This document shows positions 8,653 to 17,896 of a DNA stretch of 64,000 nucleotides, in pieces. The DNA lies in contig NZ_MUHR01000002.1 in the NCBI RefSeq assembly GCF_002105285.1, positions 98,833-162,832 on the forward strand, in the 5' to 3' direction. A program made the position numbers and the translations under genes. The stretch is from Planktotalea arctica (GTDB lineage: Bacteria; Pseudomonadota; Alphaproteobacteria; Rhodobacterales; Rhodobacteraceae). Numbering within the stretch: the first letter of the stretch is position 1; each line of letters opens with the position of its first letter. Under the pieces are notes generated by a model that saw nothing but the letters and a program-made list of their open reading frames with translations, was not told the origin of the DNA and searched no databases.

Positions 8653-10395
8653 ATGGATATTCAAGTTCCCGACATTGGTGATTTCACCGAAATTCCTGTA
8701 GTCACGGTTCTGGTTTCTGTGGGCGATACTGTCGCCGCAGAAGACCCGTTGATCGAGCTGGAGAGCGACAAAGCCACGATGGAAGTTCCTTCCCCTGCGG
8801 CGGGTGTGATCAAGGAAATCCTTGTTTCCGAGGGCGATAACGTTTCCATGGGCACAGTTATCATGCGCTTTGAAGGTGCTGGCGCTGAGGAGGCTCCGAA
8901 ACGGGCAGAGAAAGCCCCTGCAGCGGCCCCGGCCCCCGCGCAAGTTGCGGCGACTGGCACGGCCAGTGGCGCTGGCGATGTGCACGGCGAAGTCGTTGTG
9001 CTGGGTTCTGGTCCAGGCGGTTACACGGCTGCGTTTCGCGCCGCAGACCTTGGCAGAAAGGTCGTTCTCATCGAGAAGGATCCCATGCTGGGCGGCGTTT
9101 GCCTCAACGTGGGCTGCATCCCGTCCAAGGCGCTTTTGCATGTGGCCAAGGTTATTACAGAAGCCGAAGACATGGGCGCGCACGGCGTGACATTCGCCAA
9201 GCCGAAGATCGATCTGGACGAGCTGCGCAGTTTCAAGGACAGCGTCGTGGGGCAACTCACGGGCGGGCTTACTGGCCTCGCCAAAGCGCGCAAGGTCACG
9301 ACGGTTCAGGGCACGGGTCAATTCACTGGTCCGAACATGATCGAAGTGACGCACGAGGGAAAAACCACCACTGTCAGCTTTGATCAGTGCATCATCGCCG
9401 CCGGTTCCGAACCTGTGCATCTGCCGTTCCTGCCTCACGACGACGAGCGTGTAATCGACTCCACGGGCGCGCTGGAGCTAAAGGACATACCCAAGCGTAT
9501 GCTGGTTCTGGGCGGCGGTATCATCGGTCTGGAAATGGCCTGCGTTTATGATGCGCTTGGCAGTCAGGTGACCATTGTCGAGTTGATGGACCAGATCATT
9601 CCGGGCGCGGATAAGGATATCGTCAAGCCTTTGCACAACCGTATCAAGGGGCGTTACGAGAATATTCTGCTCAAGACCAAAGTGACGGCGATGGAGGCCC
9701 AGAAGGGCGGCCTGAAAGTCACGTTCGAGGATGCGGCTGGCGAGAACAGTACCGATACGTTCGATAAGGTTCTGGTCGCGGTCGGGCGCACGCCCAATGG
9801 CAAAAAGATCAATGCTGCCGCGGCGGGCGTTGCAGTGGACGAGCGCGGCTTTATCGCGGTGGACAGTCAGCAGCGCACTGGCGTTAACCATATCTTTGCG
9901 ATTGGCGATCTTGTTGGCCAACCGATGCTGGCGCACAAGGCTGTTCACGAGGGCAAAGTCGCGGCAGAGGTTTGCGCAGGTCACAAGCGTCACTTCGATG
10001 CGTCGCTGATCCCGTCCGTGGCCTATACAGATCCAGAGGTCGCCTGGTGCGGCGTGACGGAAACCGAAGCCAAAGCCAAAGGCATCAACTACGAAAAGGG
10101 TGTGTTTCCTTGGGCTGCGTCGGGCAGGGCTCTTTCGAACGGGCGCTCCGAGGGTCTGACCAAGCTCTTGTTCAACCCCGAAGACCAGCGCATCATTGGC
10201 GGCTGTATCGTGGGCACCAACGCGGGCGATCTGATCGCCGAAGTCGCGCTTGCGATCGAAATGGGCGCGGATGCTGTGGACCTTGGTCATACGATCCACC
10301 CGCATCCGACACTGTCCGAAACCGTGAATTTCGCGGCGGAAATGTTCGAGGGCACGATTACCGATCTCATGCCGCCGAAAAAGAAAAAGCATTAG
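8653..10395 (+). CDS. lpdA: Dihydrolipoamide dehydrogenase (E3) with N-terminal lipoyl domain
   Basis: This 580-residue E3 is longer than the usual ~470 because residues 1-80 are a lipoyl domain, with K40 in ESDKATME, almost identical to that of the preceding aceF. After an Ala/Pro linker, the flavoprotein part starts at VVVLGSGPGGYTAAFRAADL. It carries the redox disulfide in GGVCLNVGCIPSK (C150 and C155), a second nucleotide-binding motif VLGGGIIGLEMA, and the catalytic HPHPTLSE near the C-terminus. It reoxidises dihydrolipoamide with NAD+. The gene starts 12 bases after aceF and ends before a strong terminator. The lysine-rich tail PPKKKKH is unusual. Confidence 0.96.
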   Translation: MDIQVPDIGDFTEIPVVTVLVSVGDTVAAEDPLIELESDKATMEVPSPAAGVIKEILVSEGDNVSMGTVIMRFEGAGAEEAPKRAEKAPAAAPAPAQVAATGTASGAGDVHGEVVVLGSGPGGYTAAFRAADLGRKVVLIEKDPMLGGVCLNVGCIPSKALLHVAKVITEAEDMGAHGVTFAKPKIDLDELRSFKDSVVGQLTGGLTGLAKARKVTTVQGTGQFTGPNMIEVTHEGKTTTVSFDQCIIAAGSEPVHLPFLPHDDERVIDSTGALELKDIPKRMLVLGGGIIGLEMACVYDALGSQVTIVELMDQIIPGADKDIVKPLHNRIKGRYENILLKTKVTAMEAQKGGLKVTFEDAAGENSTDTFDKVLVAVGRTPNGKKINAAAAGVAVDERGFIAVDSQQRTGVNHIFAIGDLVGQPMLAHKAVHEGKVAAEVCAGHKRHFDASLIPSVAYTDPEVAWCGVTETEAKAKGINYEKGVFPWAASGRALSNGRSEGLTKLLFNPEDQRIIGGCIVGTNAGDLIAEVALAIEMGADAVDLGHTIHPHPTLSETVNFAAEMFEGTITDLMPPKKKKH

Positions 10396-10419
10396 ATTTT
10401 TCGGTATGCTTAACTTTGG

Positions 10420-10455
10420 GGCCGTCCGCATTGTCATGATGCGGGCGGCCTTTTT
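10420..10455 (+). terminator. Intrinsic terminator of the pyruvate dehydrogenase operon
   Basis: An 11-bp stem (10420-10430 with 10440-10450, one G-U pair) around a 9-nt loop is followed directly by TTTTT, 24 bases after the lpdA stop. Confidence 0.92.
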
Positions 10456-10587
10456 CATTTTGGGGCAATTTGGAAACAATAAGGGTAATTGCAATCCATT
10501 GTATTGCGAGAGGAGATAGTTTCACTAATTTAATTGACCCGGCCAAGTTAATTGCATCATGCTTAAGTCACTACGTGGGGGCGTAAT

Positions 10588-11571
10588 ATGATTGCTTTAA
10601 TACTTATACCACTGGCTTTGGCGTTTGCTTTTTCGGGAATTTTCGAAGCCGAAATCGAACGGATCGCAGAAGAAAACGGGATCGAAGACTTCGATCCCGA
10701 GGCACCTTCTATTTATGATGGCAGAGAAGTCGAATTCGGCACCAATACGCCTGACACGCTCACCGGAACCAATGGTGATGATGTTATTTTCGGGCTTGGA
10801 CAAACGGATCTCATTCGTGGGCTCTCGGGGGATGATATAATCGAAGCTGGCAGCAACGCGGATACGGTCTTTGGTGGAGCTGGAGATGACATCATAGGCG
10901 GTGGAACCGGGGTTGATGTGCTCTACGGTGATGCGGGCGATGACGCCTTGCTTGGCAATGGCGGTGATGATGTACTGATCGGTCGCTCGGGCAATGATCT
11001 TCTTATTGGAGGTAGCGGCGCGGATAGCTTGAATGGCGGGCCCGGCGATGATGTCCTGATCAGCGGCAATATCGAAATCGAAGGCGAGGGTGCATTGGAC
11101 GTGAGTGCGAGTGCGCTAGCGGCGGTGCGGCTGTTTTCGCAAGAGGAGCTGAGCGAAGCTGATTTCGATGCGTTGGAAACCAACGGCGCGCTTAACGGTG
11201 TGAACGTAGAATTTCTCGCGCAGTCGCCGATGCCAACCCAAGGCGGTGAGTTGCGCGGCGGTAACGGGAATGATCTTCTGGTTCTGTCTGGCGGCGACAT
11301 GGCCGAAGGCGGTGCAGGCGAGGATATGTTCGTCCTTAACGAGGATATGGTGAATGAGAACACCGTTCAGATTGCAGATTATACGCCGTCCGAAGACATA
11401 ATCGCGATAGAGTACGCAGGCGAGAATGCTCCCGTGCCCGAAATCAGAGATCGCGGGGCTGATGCGTTGATCGTTATCGGTGAAGCGGTCATTGCGCGGG
11501 TTGCGAGTGGCGCAGGTTTGAGTGTGGATGATTTGCGCTTGGTGCGTACGGGCGAGTACGAAACCTTTTGA
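10588..11571 (+). CDS. RTX-type calcium-binding repeat protein
   Basis: The 327-residue product begins with one hydrophobic segment (IALILIPLALAFAFSGIF) that could be an anchor or uncleaved signal. From about residue 50 to 155 it has tandem nonapeptides of the GGxGxDxLx type, for example GGAGDDIIGG, GDAGDDALLG and GGSGADSLNG, which form calcium-binding parallel beta-rolls. A second short RTX-like block (GGELRGGNGNDLLVLSGGD) follows near residue 220. It is very acidic, as usual for RTX proteins secreted by type I systems, but no transporter gene is nearby. Its function is unknown. Small RTX proteins of this kind are common in roseobacters. Confidence 0.8.
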   Translation: MIALILIPLALAFAFSGIFEAEIERIAEENGIEDFDPEAPSIYDGREVEFGTNTPDTLTGTNGDDVIFGLGQTDLIRGLSGDDIIEAGSNADTVFGGAGDDIIGGGTGVDVLYGDAGDDALLGNGGDDVLIGRSGNDLLIGGSGADSLNGGPGDDVLISGNIEIEGEGALDVSASALAAVRLFSQEELSEADFDALETNGALNGVNVEFLAQSPMPTQGGELRGGNGNDLLVLSGGDMAEGGAGEDMFVLNEDMVNENTVQIADYTPSEDIIAIEYAGENAPVPEIRDRGADALIVIGEAVIARVASGAGLSVDDLRLVRTGEYETF

Positions 11572-11633
11572 CAAGTCGATTTTTCTGATTTCAAATTACT
11601 ACATTTAGAAGTCATATTTGAGGAGTAGACTAG

Positions 11634-12056
11634 ATGTTGCGAAATATTGTTGCTATCGTTGCCTTTGCCGTATCCTTGCCTGCCATAGCATCCGCTGCTT
11701 CGCTTGTCGCGAAGGTGGATGTGTCGCAGCAAACTATGACGGTCATTCGTCACGGTGAAGTGATTTATCAATGGCCCGTGTCGACCGCACGCAAGGGCAA
11801 AATCACTCCGCGTGGCAGCTATTCTCCGCAAAGCCTGTCGCGCTATCACAAATCCAGTCTTTATAATAATGCGCCTATGCCCTATTCGATTTTCTTTCGC
11901 GGTAATTACGCGGTGCATGGGACCAATCAGGTGTCGCGCCTCGGGCGCCCTGCCTCTGCTGGATGCGTGCGTTTGCACACGGAAAACGCCGCGAAATTAT
12001 TTGCATTGGTGAAGAAACACGGCTTCAAGGACACGCGGATCGTTGTTCAGAACTAA
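11634..12056 (+). CDS. L,D-transpeptidase (YkuD domain), Sec-exported
   Basis: The 140-residue protein starts with a clear Sec signal peptide (residues 1-22, ending SAASL). The YkuD catalytic motif reads HGTNQVSRLGRPASAGCVRL, with C111 as the likely nucleophile. Such enzymes make 3-3 cross-links in peptidoglycan or anchor envelope proteins. GAGGAG at about 11622 supports the start. The gene converges on dacB with only 14 bases between stops, so both neighbours act on peptidoglycan. It is short for the family, essentially a bare catalytic domain. Confidence 0.9.
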   Translation: MLRNIVAIVAFAVSLPAIASAASLVAKVDVSQQTMTVIRHGEVIYQWPVSTARKGKITPRGSYSPQSLSRYHKSSLYNNAPMPYSIFFRGNYAVHGTNQVSRLGRPASAGCVRLHTENAAKLFALVKKHGFKDTRIVVQN

Positions 12057-12070
12057 CACTTTAACCTGCG

Positions 12071-13579
12071 TCAGCCGTAGACGGTGCCCCAACGCTCGAT
12101 CAGTTGTTGTTGCAACGCTTTTGCGCGCCGGTTCCAGGCACGTCCGCCGCGGGGGGCTTCTTTGTCGGCGTCCTTGATGCCGCGGCGACGACCCGTGTCG
12201 GCGCAGATCATCGCAAAGGCGAGTTGCTTGCCATCGGGCGCGGTCATATAGCCGCTCAAAGCAGAGACGAAATTGAGCGTGCCTGTCTTGGCATGCACCT
12301 TGATCGGGTGGTTCTTGATCACTTTTCGATTGGCATCGCGCATGGCGATCGGTTTCAAAAGCTCGGCGAACCCGGCGCTGCTGCGCGCCATAAGCATGGC
12401 ATTTACCATGCTTTGCGCAGTAACTTTGCTGGCATCGCTCAGGCCCGAGTGATCGGCGAAACTTGCGTTGCCCATCTTGAGCGCGGCGTTGGCCCAGCGG
12501 CTCATCTCGCTGGCCGATGCCTTGAGCGAAGTGATGCGCCCGCCGCGTTTGCGGGTTGCCGCAAGGCCGACGACTTCGGCGGTGATATTGGTGGAATACT
12601 TCAACATATCGCGCAGGATTGTGGAAAGTGGGGCGCTGGTGTTGGTGACGAGTGCGCGCGTTTTTGGCGCGCGTTCGCTGCGCTTGGGGGACTTCAGGAC
12701 GATGCCTTGCGCACGCGCGAAGGTTTGCAGCACATCGGCTGCATAAAGCCCGGGTTTGCGCACAGGTAGCCAGCGCGCGCCACTGTTGCCAAGCGCGCCG
12801 CGCGCGACGCTCCATTCATCAAAGCGGCCCCCGTCCTTGTAGGTGTAGACCGGCAGATCACGCGCTGCGATGCTCATCTTTGCAATGTAGACTTCGGGGC
12901 GATATTTGTTCGAGCGCGCATCCATCGTGACAGAATAGCCGTTGCCAGCGCGCCTCCATTCAAAATGGACACGGTTAAAATTCAGGTTGAGCCCCGAGAT
13001 TGCGGTGTTGTAGCTGACGTGATCTGGTTGGCTGGGATCTATGTCGCGCAGGTTGGGCAGGGCGTTATCGACGTAGTAGAACTGGCCGCGCACTTCGCGA
13101 ATGCCGAGGGATTTGAGCTTGGATGCCATGCCCGCAAGCGCATTGGTGTCGAGCGTTGGATCGCCCCCCCCGATGAGAAATAGATCGCCGCTGACCACGC
13201 CGTTCGCGATAGAGCCATTGGTGCTGATTTGCGTGGCAAAGCGAAAGTTCGCACCAAGCGTGTCGAGCGCGTAGAGCGCGGTGACGGCCTTGGCGGTGCT
13301 GGCAGGGGGCAGGCCCATGGCGGCGTTGCCGGTTTCAAGCACCTTGCCGCTGCGCAGATCGGCGACAGCAAAACCGACCGCGCCGCCCAGCTGCGCCGCA
13401 GTGATCAGCGCATCTGGCGAAGAGGCGGTGCTCACCGCAGGTGCGGCGAGCGCATTGCCGCCGCGCGCGCTTGGGCGCAGAGATGTCAAAGGGGCGTTGG
13501 CAAATGCAACATTACCGAGCGAAACAGAAGCAGCGGCGCTGGCGGTGAGAAAAAAACGTCGTGTAAATAAATTTGTCAT
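12071..13579 (-). CDS. dacB: D-alanyl-D-alanine carboxypeptidase/endopeptidase (PBP4, S13 family)
   Basis: The 502-residue protein has the three penicillin-binding motifs in order: STAK in PPASTAKAVTAL, STN in KYSTNITAEV, and KTG in HAKTGTLNF. The long insert between the first two is typical of PBP4-type DacB. The chosen ATG at 13579 puts a twin-arginine signal at the very N-terminus (FTRRFFLTASAAASVSLG), suggesting Tat export. An upstream in-frame ATG at 13651 would bury this signal. No good ribosome binding site is seen at either start. It trims or cleaves peptidoglycan cross-links in the periplasm. Confidence 0.9.
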   Translation of the reverse strand: MTNLFTRRFFLTASAAASVSLGNVAFANAPLTSLRPSARGGNALAAPAVSTASSPDALITAAQLGGAVGFAVADLRSGKVLETGNAAMGLPPASTAKAVTALYALDTLGANFRFATQISTNGSIANGVVSGDLFLIGGGDPTLDTNALAGMASKLKSLGIREVRGQFYYVDNALPNLRDIDPSQPDHVSYNTAISGLNLNFNRVHFEWRRAGNGYSVTMDARSNKYRPEVYIAKMSIAARDLPVYTYKDGGRFDEWSVARGALGNSGARWLPVRKPGLYAADVLQTFARAQGIVLKSPKRSERAPKTRALVTNTSAPLSTILRDMLKYSTNITAEVVGLAATRKRGGRITSLKASASEMSRWANAALKMGNASFADHSGLSDASKVTAQSMVNAMLMARSSAGFAELLKPIAMRDANRKVIKNHPIKVHAKTGTLNFVSALSGYMTAPDGKQLAFAMICADTGRRRGIKDADKEAPRGGRAWNRRAKALQQQLIERWGTVYG

Positions 13580-13746
13580 GGAAAAGTTAATGCAAATTGT
13601 TGCGTCTGAAACAAGGCCCGTGCGGTGCAACACTTGGGCAATTTGTGGCATTTTACGCTAAAGTGATTGTAAGGGCTGCGGTGCGGGCGCTTCGACGCGC
13701 AAACCTGTCTCTGTCAGGTTACATTCGCATGTGCTAGGCGCACGCC

Positions 13747-14607
13747 ATGATCAAAGCGCTTTTCATCATGCTCATTGCCATGAGCTTCATTCCCGCAGGG
13801 GACGCAGCCAGCAAGGTAATGACCTCCGAGCTGGGTGTCGCCCCCGTCTACGTGGTCTGGACGCGCTTTGTCATCGGTGCATTGATCTTGCTGCCGTTCA
13901 CCTGGCGCGCAGGGCTATGCGTTCTTTGGGACTGGCGCGTCTGGTTTCGCGCGAGCCTTGTCGCAGGCGGGATCAGCTGCATCACACAAGCGATCAAATT
14001 CGCGCCGTTGGCGGATGTGTTCGGCGCCTTCTTCATCGCGCCGATGATAAGTTTCGTGCTCTCTGTCTGGCTTTTGAAAGAGCGCGCGCGCTTGGTTCAG
14101 GCGCTGTTGGTGGTGCTCGGATTTGTCGGCGTGCTGTTGATTGTGCGCCCGGGGTTCGAAACCTGGCAAGGGCTTGGCTGGGCGGTGATTGCGGGCTGTT
14201 TTTACGGCGCTTTCCTAACCGCGTCTCGTTGGCTGGCAGGACAGGTCGCGATTGGCGGTTTGATGTTGACGCAGATGGTGGGACCGACCTTGTTGATTAC
14301 ACCGTTCGTGTTGGGCAATTTCCCGCAAATCACGCCGCAGATTGCAGGGCTGACCTTGGTGAGTGGAGCCTGTTCAATGGCAGGCAACGTTTTGATGTTA
14401 TTTGCCTATCGCATGCAAGAAGCCTCCAAGCTGGCACCCTTCGTCTATTTCCAATTGCTGAGCGCAGTGGTGCTGGGCTGGGCAATTTTCGGCGATCTTC
14501 CAAGCGCGCTGACGCTGCTGGGCATGGGGCTTATCGTGGTGGCCGGCAGCGCAGTTGCGATGTTGCAATCACGACGGCCAATCGCCCTTGGCACGGAGCG
14601 CGCTTGA
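13747..14607 (+). CDS. EamA/DMT-family membrane transporter
   Basis: The 286-residue protein is almost wholly hydrophobic with about ten predicted helices in two EamA repeats (residues ~5-135 and ~150-275). The family exports or exchanges small metabolites such as amino acids, and the substrate cannot be told from sequence. The N-terminal [19 protein letters not shown] and the first-repeat [15 protein letters not shown] resemble the roseobacter group of these transporters. Its 3' end overlaps the 3' end of nadD on the other strand by 39 bases, an unusually deep convergent overlap. It is read divergently from dacB. Confidence 0.85.
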   Translation: MIKALFIMLIAMSFIPAGDAASKVMTSELGVAPVYVVWTRFVIGALILLPFTWRAGLCVLWDWRVWFRASLVAGGISCITQAIKFAPLADVFGAFFIAPMISFVLSVWLLKERARLVQALLVVLGFVGVLLIVRPGFETWQGLGWAVIAGCFYGAFLTASRWLAGQVAIGGLMLTQMVGPTLLITPFVLGNFPQITPQIAGLTLVSGACSMAGNVLMLFAYRMQEASKLAPFVYFQLLSAVVLGWAIFGDLPSALTLLGMGLIVVAGSAVAMLQSRRPIALGTERA

Positions 14608-15168
14608 GGAAATATCGCGCATCGGCACGTTGACGAAGGCCCAAGCCGGTGCATCTGCGATCGAGAGCAGGCGTGCCTGACGACCCTTGAGCAGAGCATG
14701 GCGATAGATTTGCGCGGCGGGGGCGGTGCGCGCCGCGATCCGCTCGCCGGGGCGGGCAAGCACGCCGATGGGGACGGTATTGATGATTTCATCCCAGTCT
14801 TTCCACAGGTGGAACTGCGCAAGATTGTCCGCGCCCATGAGCCATGTGAAGCGCGCGAGCGGGAACTTCTGGCGCAGCGCGCGCAGGGTCTGCGCCGTGT
14901 AGCGGGTATTTAGCTGCGTTTCGATATCGCTGATATGAACGCGGGGGTGGCGCATGATTTCTGTGGCCCGCGCCATGCGTCGTCGCATCGGTGCTGGCCC
15001 GCGCCTTTTCATAGGGTTTCCGGGTGAGACCAGCCACCAGACCTCGTCCAGATCGAAGCGTTTCAGTGCCTCGAGCGTGATATGCACATGGCCTAGGTGG
15101 GCCGGATCGAATGAGCCGCCCAAAAGGCCGATGCGTCTGCCGCGTGTGGTATGCGCCGTAGGGGTCAT
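14569..15168 (-). CDS. nadD: Nicotinate-nucleotide adenylyltransferase
   Basis: This 199-residue enzyme adenylates nicotinate mononucleotide in NAD synthesis. The nucleotidyltransferase motif [14 protein letters not shown] lies near residue 15, [20 protein letters not shown] in the middle, and the C-terminal ISSSALR corresponds to the family's ISSTxIR. The ATG at 15168 gives the usual family length. A TTG at 15216 is in frame but would add 16 residues without a recognisable ribosome binding site. The gene overlaps the EamA transporter tail-to-tail and is divergent from ettA. Confidence 0.92.
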   Translation of the reverse strand: MTPTAHTTRGRRIGLLGGSFDPAHLGHVHITLEALKRFDLDEVWWLVSPGNPMKRRGPAPMRRRMARATEIMRHPRVHISDIETQLNTRYTAQTLRALRQKFPLARFTWLMGADNLAQFHLWKDWDEIINTVPIGVLARPGERIAARTAPAAQIYRHALLKGRQARLLSIADAPAWAFVNVPMRDISSSALRAKGDWPS

Positions 15169-15284
15169 ACGATTTCGTTTAGCGGGCAGGGCGTGCGCGC
15201 GCAATGATATGGCCAATCCAATTGCACCCGAAGGCGCGGCGCACTATGTGGGGGCCAACTGAATTCAGCGTAAGGACCAATCCC

Positions 15285-16940
15285 ATGGCAGCGTATCAAT
15301 ATGTCTATCACATGCAAGGCGTGTCCAAGACTTACCCCGGCGGCAAGAAGTGCTTTGAAAACATCCACCTGAACTTTCTCCCCGGTGTGAAAATCGGTGT
15401 GGTTGGTGTCAACGGTTCGGGTAAATCCACGCTGCTTAAGATCATGGCGGGCCTGGATACGGAGTTCCAAGGCGAGGCATGGAAGGCCGAGGGCGCGAAT
15501 GTCGGCTACCTGCCGCAGGAGCCCAAGCTCGATGAAACGCTCGATGTGCGCGGCAACGTAATGTTGGGTGTGGCCGATAAGAAGGCAACGCTTGATCGCT
15601 ATAACGAACTTGCGATGAACTACTCTGACGAGACGGCCGACGAGATGGCCGAATTGCAGGACAAGATCGACGCAGAGAACCTCTGGGATCTGGATTCGCA
15701 AATCGACGTGTCCATGGAGGCTCTGCGCTGCCCGCCTGATGATGCGGATGTCACTTCGCTATCGGGTGGTGAGGCGCGCCGTGTTGCGCTGTGCAAACTG
15801 CTGCTGGAACAGCCCGACATGTTGCTGCTGGACGAGCCGACAAACCACCTAGATGCTGAAACAATTGCTTGGCTGCAAAAGCACCTGATTGACTACAAGG
15901 GGACTATTTTGTGCGTCACGCACGACCGCTATTTCCTTGATGACATCACCAGCTGGATTTTGGAGCTCGACCGTGGTCGCGGCGTCCCCTACGAGGGCAA
16001 TTATTCCGCATGGCTGGAGCAGAAGGCGAAACGCCTGTCCCAAGAAGCGCGCGAAGATAAATCCAAGCAGAAAACGCTTGAGCGCGAACTTGAGTGGATG
16101 CGCCAAGGCGCGAAAGCGCGCCAAGCCAAATCGAAGGCGCGCATCAATTCATACAACGAACTCGCGGGCCAGTCCGAGCGTGACAAAGTCGGGCGTGCGC
16201 AGATCGTCATTCCCAACGGTCCCCGCCTTGGCAACAAGGTGATCGAAGTGAACGGTCTGAAAAAAGCCATGGGCGACAAGCTGCTGGTTGAGGGCCTGTC
16301 GTTCGACCTACCACCCGGCGGCATTGTCGGCGTGATTGGTCCAAACGGCGCGGGTAAATCCACGTTGTTCAAGATGTTCACAGGTCAGGAAAAGCCGGAC
16401 GAGGGCACGATTGAATATGGCGACACGGTGCAGCTATCCTACGTCGATCAATCCCGCGACGATCTGGGCGCGGATCAGACGGTTTGGGAAGCGATTTCCG
16501 GCGGCTCCGAGATTATCGCGCTGGGCGATGCGGAAGTAAATTCACGCGCCTATTGCTCGTCCTTCAACTTTAAGGGCGGCGATCAGCAAAAGAAGGTTGG
16601 TCTGCTCTCGGGTGGTGAACGGAACCGCGTTCACATGGCGCGTTTGCTCAAAGAGGGCGGCAATGTGCTGCTGCTCGACGAGCCGACAAACGATCTGGAT
16701 GTTGAGACGCTGCGCGCCTTGGAAGACGCTCTGGTCGATTTCGCTGGCTGTGCCGTGGTCATCTCGCACGACCGTTTCTTCCTGGACCGCATCTGCACGC
16801 ACATGCTCGCCTTTGAAGGCGACGCGCATGTGGAATGGTTCGAGGGTAACTTCGAGGACTACGAGGAAGACAAAAAGCGCCGCCTGGGTGCTGATGCGTT
16901 GGAGCCTAAGCGGATTAAGCATAAGAAATTTGCACGCTAA
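15285..16940 (+). CDS. ettA: Energy-dependent translational throttle protein EttA (ABC-F)
   Basis: The 551-residue protein has two soluble ABC ATPase domains and no membrane segments, the ABC-F layout. Walker A motifs are GVNGSGKST and GPNGAGKST, signatures LSGGE in both, and Walker B motifs LLDEPTNHLD and LLDEPTNDLD. The opening AAYQYVYHMQGVSKTYPGGK and the basic linker with QAKSKARINSYNEL are characteristic of EttA, which binds the ribosomal E site and gates the first elongation step in response to ADP/ATP. AAGGA at 15272-15276 supports the start at 15285. An in-frame ATG further upstream lacks support. Confidence 0.95.
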   Translation: MAAYQYVYHMQGVSKTYPGGKKCFENIHLNFLPGVKIGVVGVNGSGKSTLLKIMAGLDTEFQGEAWKAEGANVGYLPQEPKLDETLDVRGNVMLGVADKKATLDRYNELAMNYSDETADEMAELQDKIDAENLWDLDSQIDVSMEALRCPPDDADVTSLSGGEARRVALCKLLLEQPDMLLLDEPTNHLDAETIAWLQKHLIDYKGTILCVTHDRYFLDDITSWILELDRGRGVPYEGNYSAWLEQKAKRLSQEAREDKSKQKTLERELEWMRQGAKARQAKSKARINSYNELAGQSERDKVGRAQIVIPNGPRLGNKVIEVNGLKKAMGDKLLVEGLSFDLPPGGIVGVIGPNGAGKSTLFKMFTGQEKPDEGTIEYGDTVQLSYVDQSRDDLGADQTVWEAISGGSEIIALGDAEVNSRAYCSSFNFKGGDQQKKVGLLSGGERNRVHMARLLKEGGNVLLLDEPTNDLDVETLRALEDALVDFAGCAVVISHDRFFLDRICTHMLAFEGDAHVEWFEGNFEDYEEDKKRRLGADALEPKRIKHKKFAR

Positions 16941-16958
16941 GTTTAGCATAAGCTAAAC
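16941..16958. repeat. Perfect 18-base inverted repeat after ettA
   Basis: GTTTAGCATAAGCTAAAC starts at the base after the ettA stop and has two 7-base arms around a 4-base centre. It is AT-rich and lacks a T run, so it could be a protein-binding site or a 3'-end hairpin. Confidence 0.5.
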
Positions 16959-16965
16959 ATAGCGG

Positions 16966-17007
16966 GTGCGAGGCAGCGTATTGCCGAAAGGCAATGCGCG
17001 TTCGCAC
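16966..17007 (+). other. Strong two-stem hairpin with GAAA tetraloop
   Basis: An outer 6-bp stem GTGCGA/TCGCAC (16966-16971 with 17002-17007) encloses a 10-bp stem 16976-16985/16990-16999 (one G-U pair) capped by a GAAA tetraloop. The stable fold has no following U run, so it may be an mRNA 3'-end structure, a small RNA or a palindromic repeat element. Which strand is active is not known. Confidence 0.5.
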
Positions 17008-17069
17008 ACCGTGGTAATTGCGCGCTTACTAATTATCACTACAGCAAGCGTAGCGTCGAAGGAGCTGTT

Positions 17070-17378
17070 ATGGATGAAGTGTTGGCCATTCCCGGTGGTC
17101 TTGGCTTAGGTTCGTTACTTACGGTCATCATACAATCGATTATACAAAATTCAAATTTCCGTTCGAAACGGGCATTCGAGGAAAAAAAAGAAGCATACGT
17201 TGGCCTTTTGGAGGCTTTGCAAAGAGCAGCGATTGAGAGGACCGATCAAGCTGCAAAAGCATTTGCATATTGGCAAATGCGTTGTGATCTTGTCGGATCG
17301 AAAGAAGTTCAAGTTGCAATTGAAGAATTAGTTGAAAGCAACGATGATGTTGCGAGACGTGCGAAAGCAATGCTTTAA
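17070..17378 (+). CDS. Small protein of unknown function
   Basis: The 102-residue product has one N-terminal hydrophobic stretch (residues ~10-27, GGLGLGSLLTVIIQSIIQ). A long charged helical region follows, rich in Glu, Lys and Ala (KRAFEEKKEAYVGLLEALQR), that could form a coiled coil. GGAG lies 7 bases before the ATG. Its base composition is more AT-rich than its neighbours, and it stands alone between ettA and the convergent trxC, which points to an acquired or fast-evolving gene. I do not recognise the family. It resembles small single-pass membrane proteins with a cytoplasmic helix, nothing more specific. Confidence 0.6.
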   Translation: MDEVLAIPGGLGLGSLLTVIIQSIIQNSNFRSKRAFEEKKEAYVGLLEALQRAAIERTDQAAKAFAYWQMRCDLVGSKEVQVAIEELVESNDDVARRAKAML

Positions 17379-17457
17379 TTAAAATCAGCTTTACGAAACG
17401 ATCTGGGCTTGTGAGGTTTTCTAAAGAATAGCAGATCTAAATTGCTGCGATTTCAAT

Positions 17458-17886
17458 TCACCCCTCTGGCACCCAATTTACGATCTGCCACATCTTCATT
17501 GCACCTGACTGACGCTTCAATTCGCGGCCGTTCTGCCATGCGATCATGGTCGGGATGCCTTTGATGCGCATTTTGCTGGAGATCGTCGCGTGCTCTTGCG
17601 TGTTCATCTTCACGAGGCGCGCTTTGCCCGATAGCTCCGCTGCGGCCTTGTCGAATTCCGGCCCCATCATCTTGCACGGGCCGCACCACGGGGCCCAGAA
17701 ATCCACGATCAAAGGAACGTCGTCGTTGGCAGCGGCTTTGGCGAGGATGGCGGGCGTGATCTCGATGGCTTTAGAGGGCATCAAAGGGGCAGAGCAAGAG
17801 CCGCATTTGGGGCCAGCGCTCAGTTTATCGAAGGGCACGCGATTTACTTGTGCGCATTTTAGACAAGTTAGCTTTTTACCAGCCAT
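17458..17886 (-). CDS. trxC: Thioredoxin 2 with zinc-ribbon N-terminus
   Basis: The 142-residue protein has an N-terminal zinc ribbon (C8/C11 in CLKC, C28/C31 in CGSC) and a thioredoxin fold with the active site WCGPC (C68, C71), the layout of TrxC. It reduces protein disulfides in the cytoplasm and is often linked to oxidative stress. The ATG at 17886 has AAGGAA just upstream. An in-frame ATG at 17925 would add 13 residues that overlap the preceding gene. It follows the hemolysin III gene by 10 bases and is probably cotranscribed with it. Confidence 0.93.
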   Translation of the reverse strand: MAGKKLTCLKCAQVNRVPFDKLSAGPKCGSCSAPLMPSKAIEITPAILAKAAANDDVPLIVDFWAPWCGPCKMMGPEFDKAAAELSGKARLVKMNTQEHATISSKMRIKGIPTMIAWQNGRELKRQSGAMKMWQIVNWVPEG

Positions 17887-17896
17887 TTGATTTCCT

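Noticed and set aside
10588..11571. Type I secreted toxin
   Set aside because: It has RTX repeats but no toxin or enzyme domain, no C-terminal secretion signal I can identify, and no transporter genes nearby.
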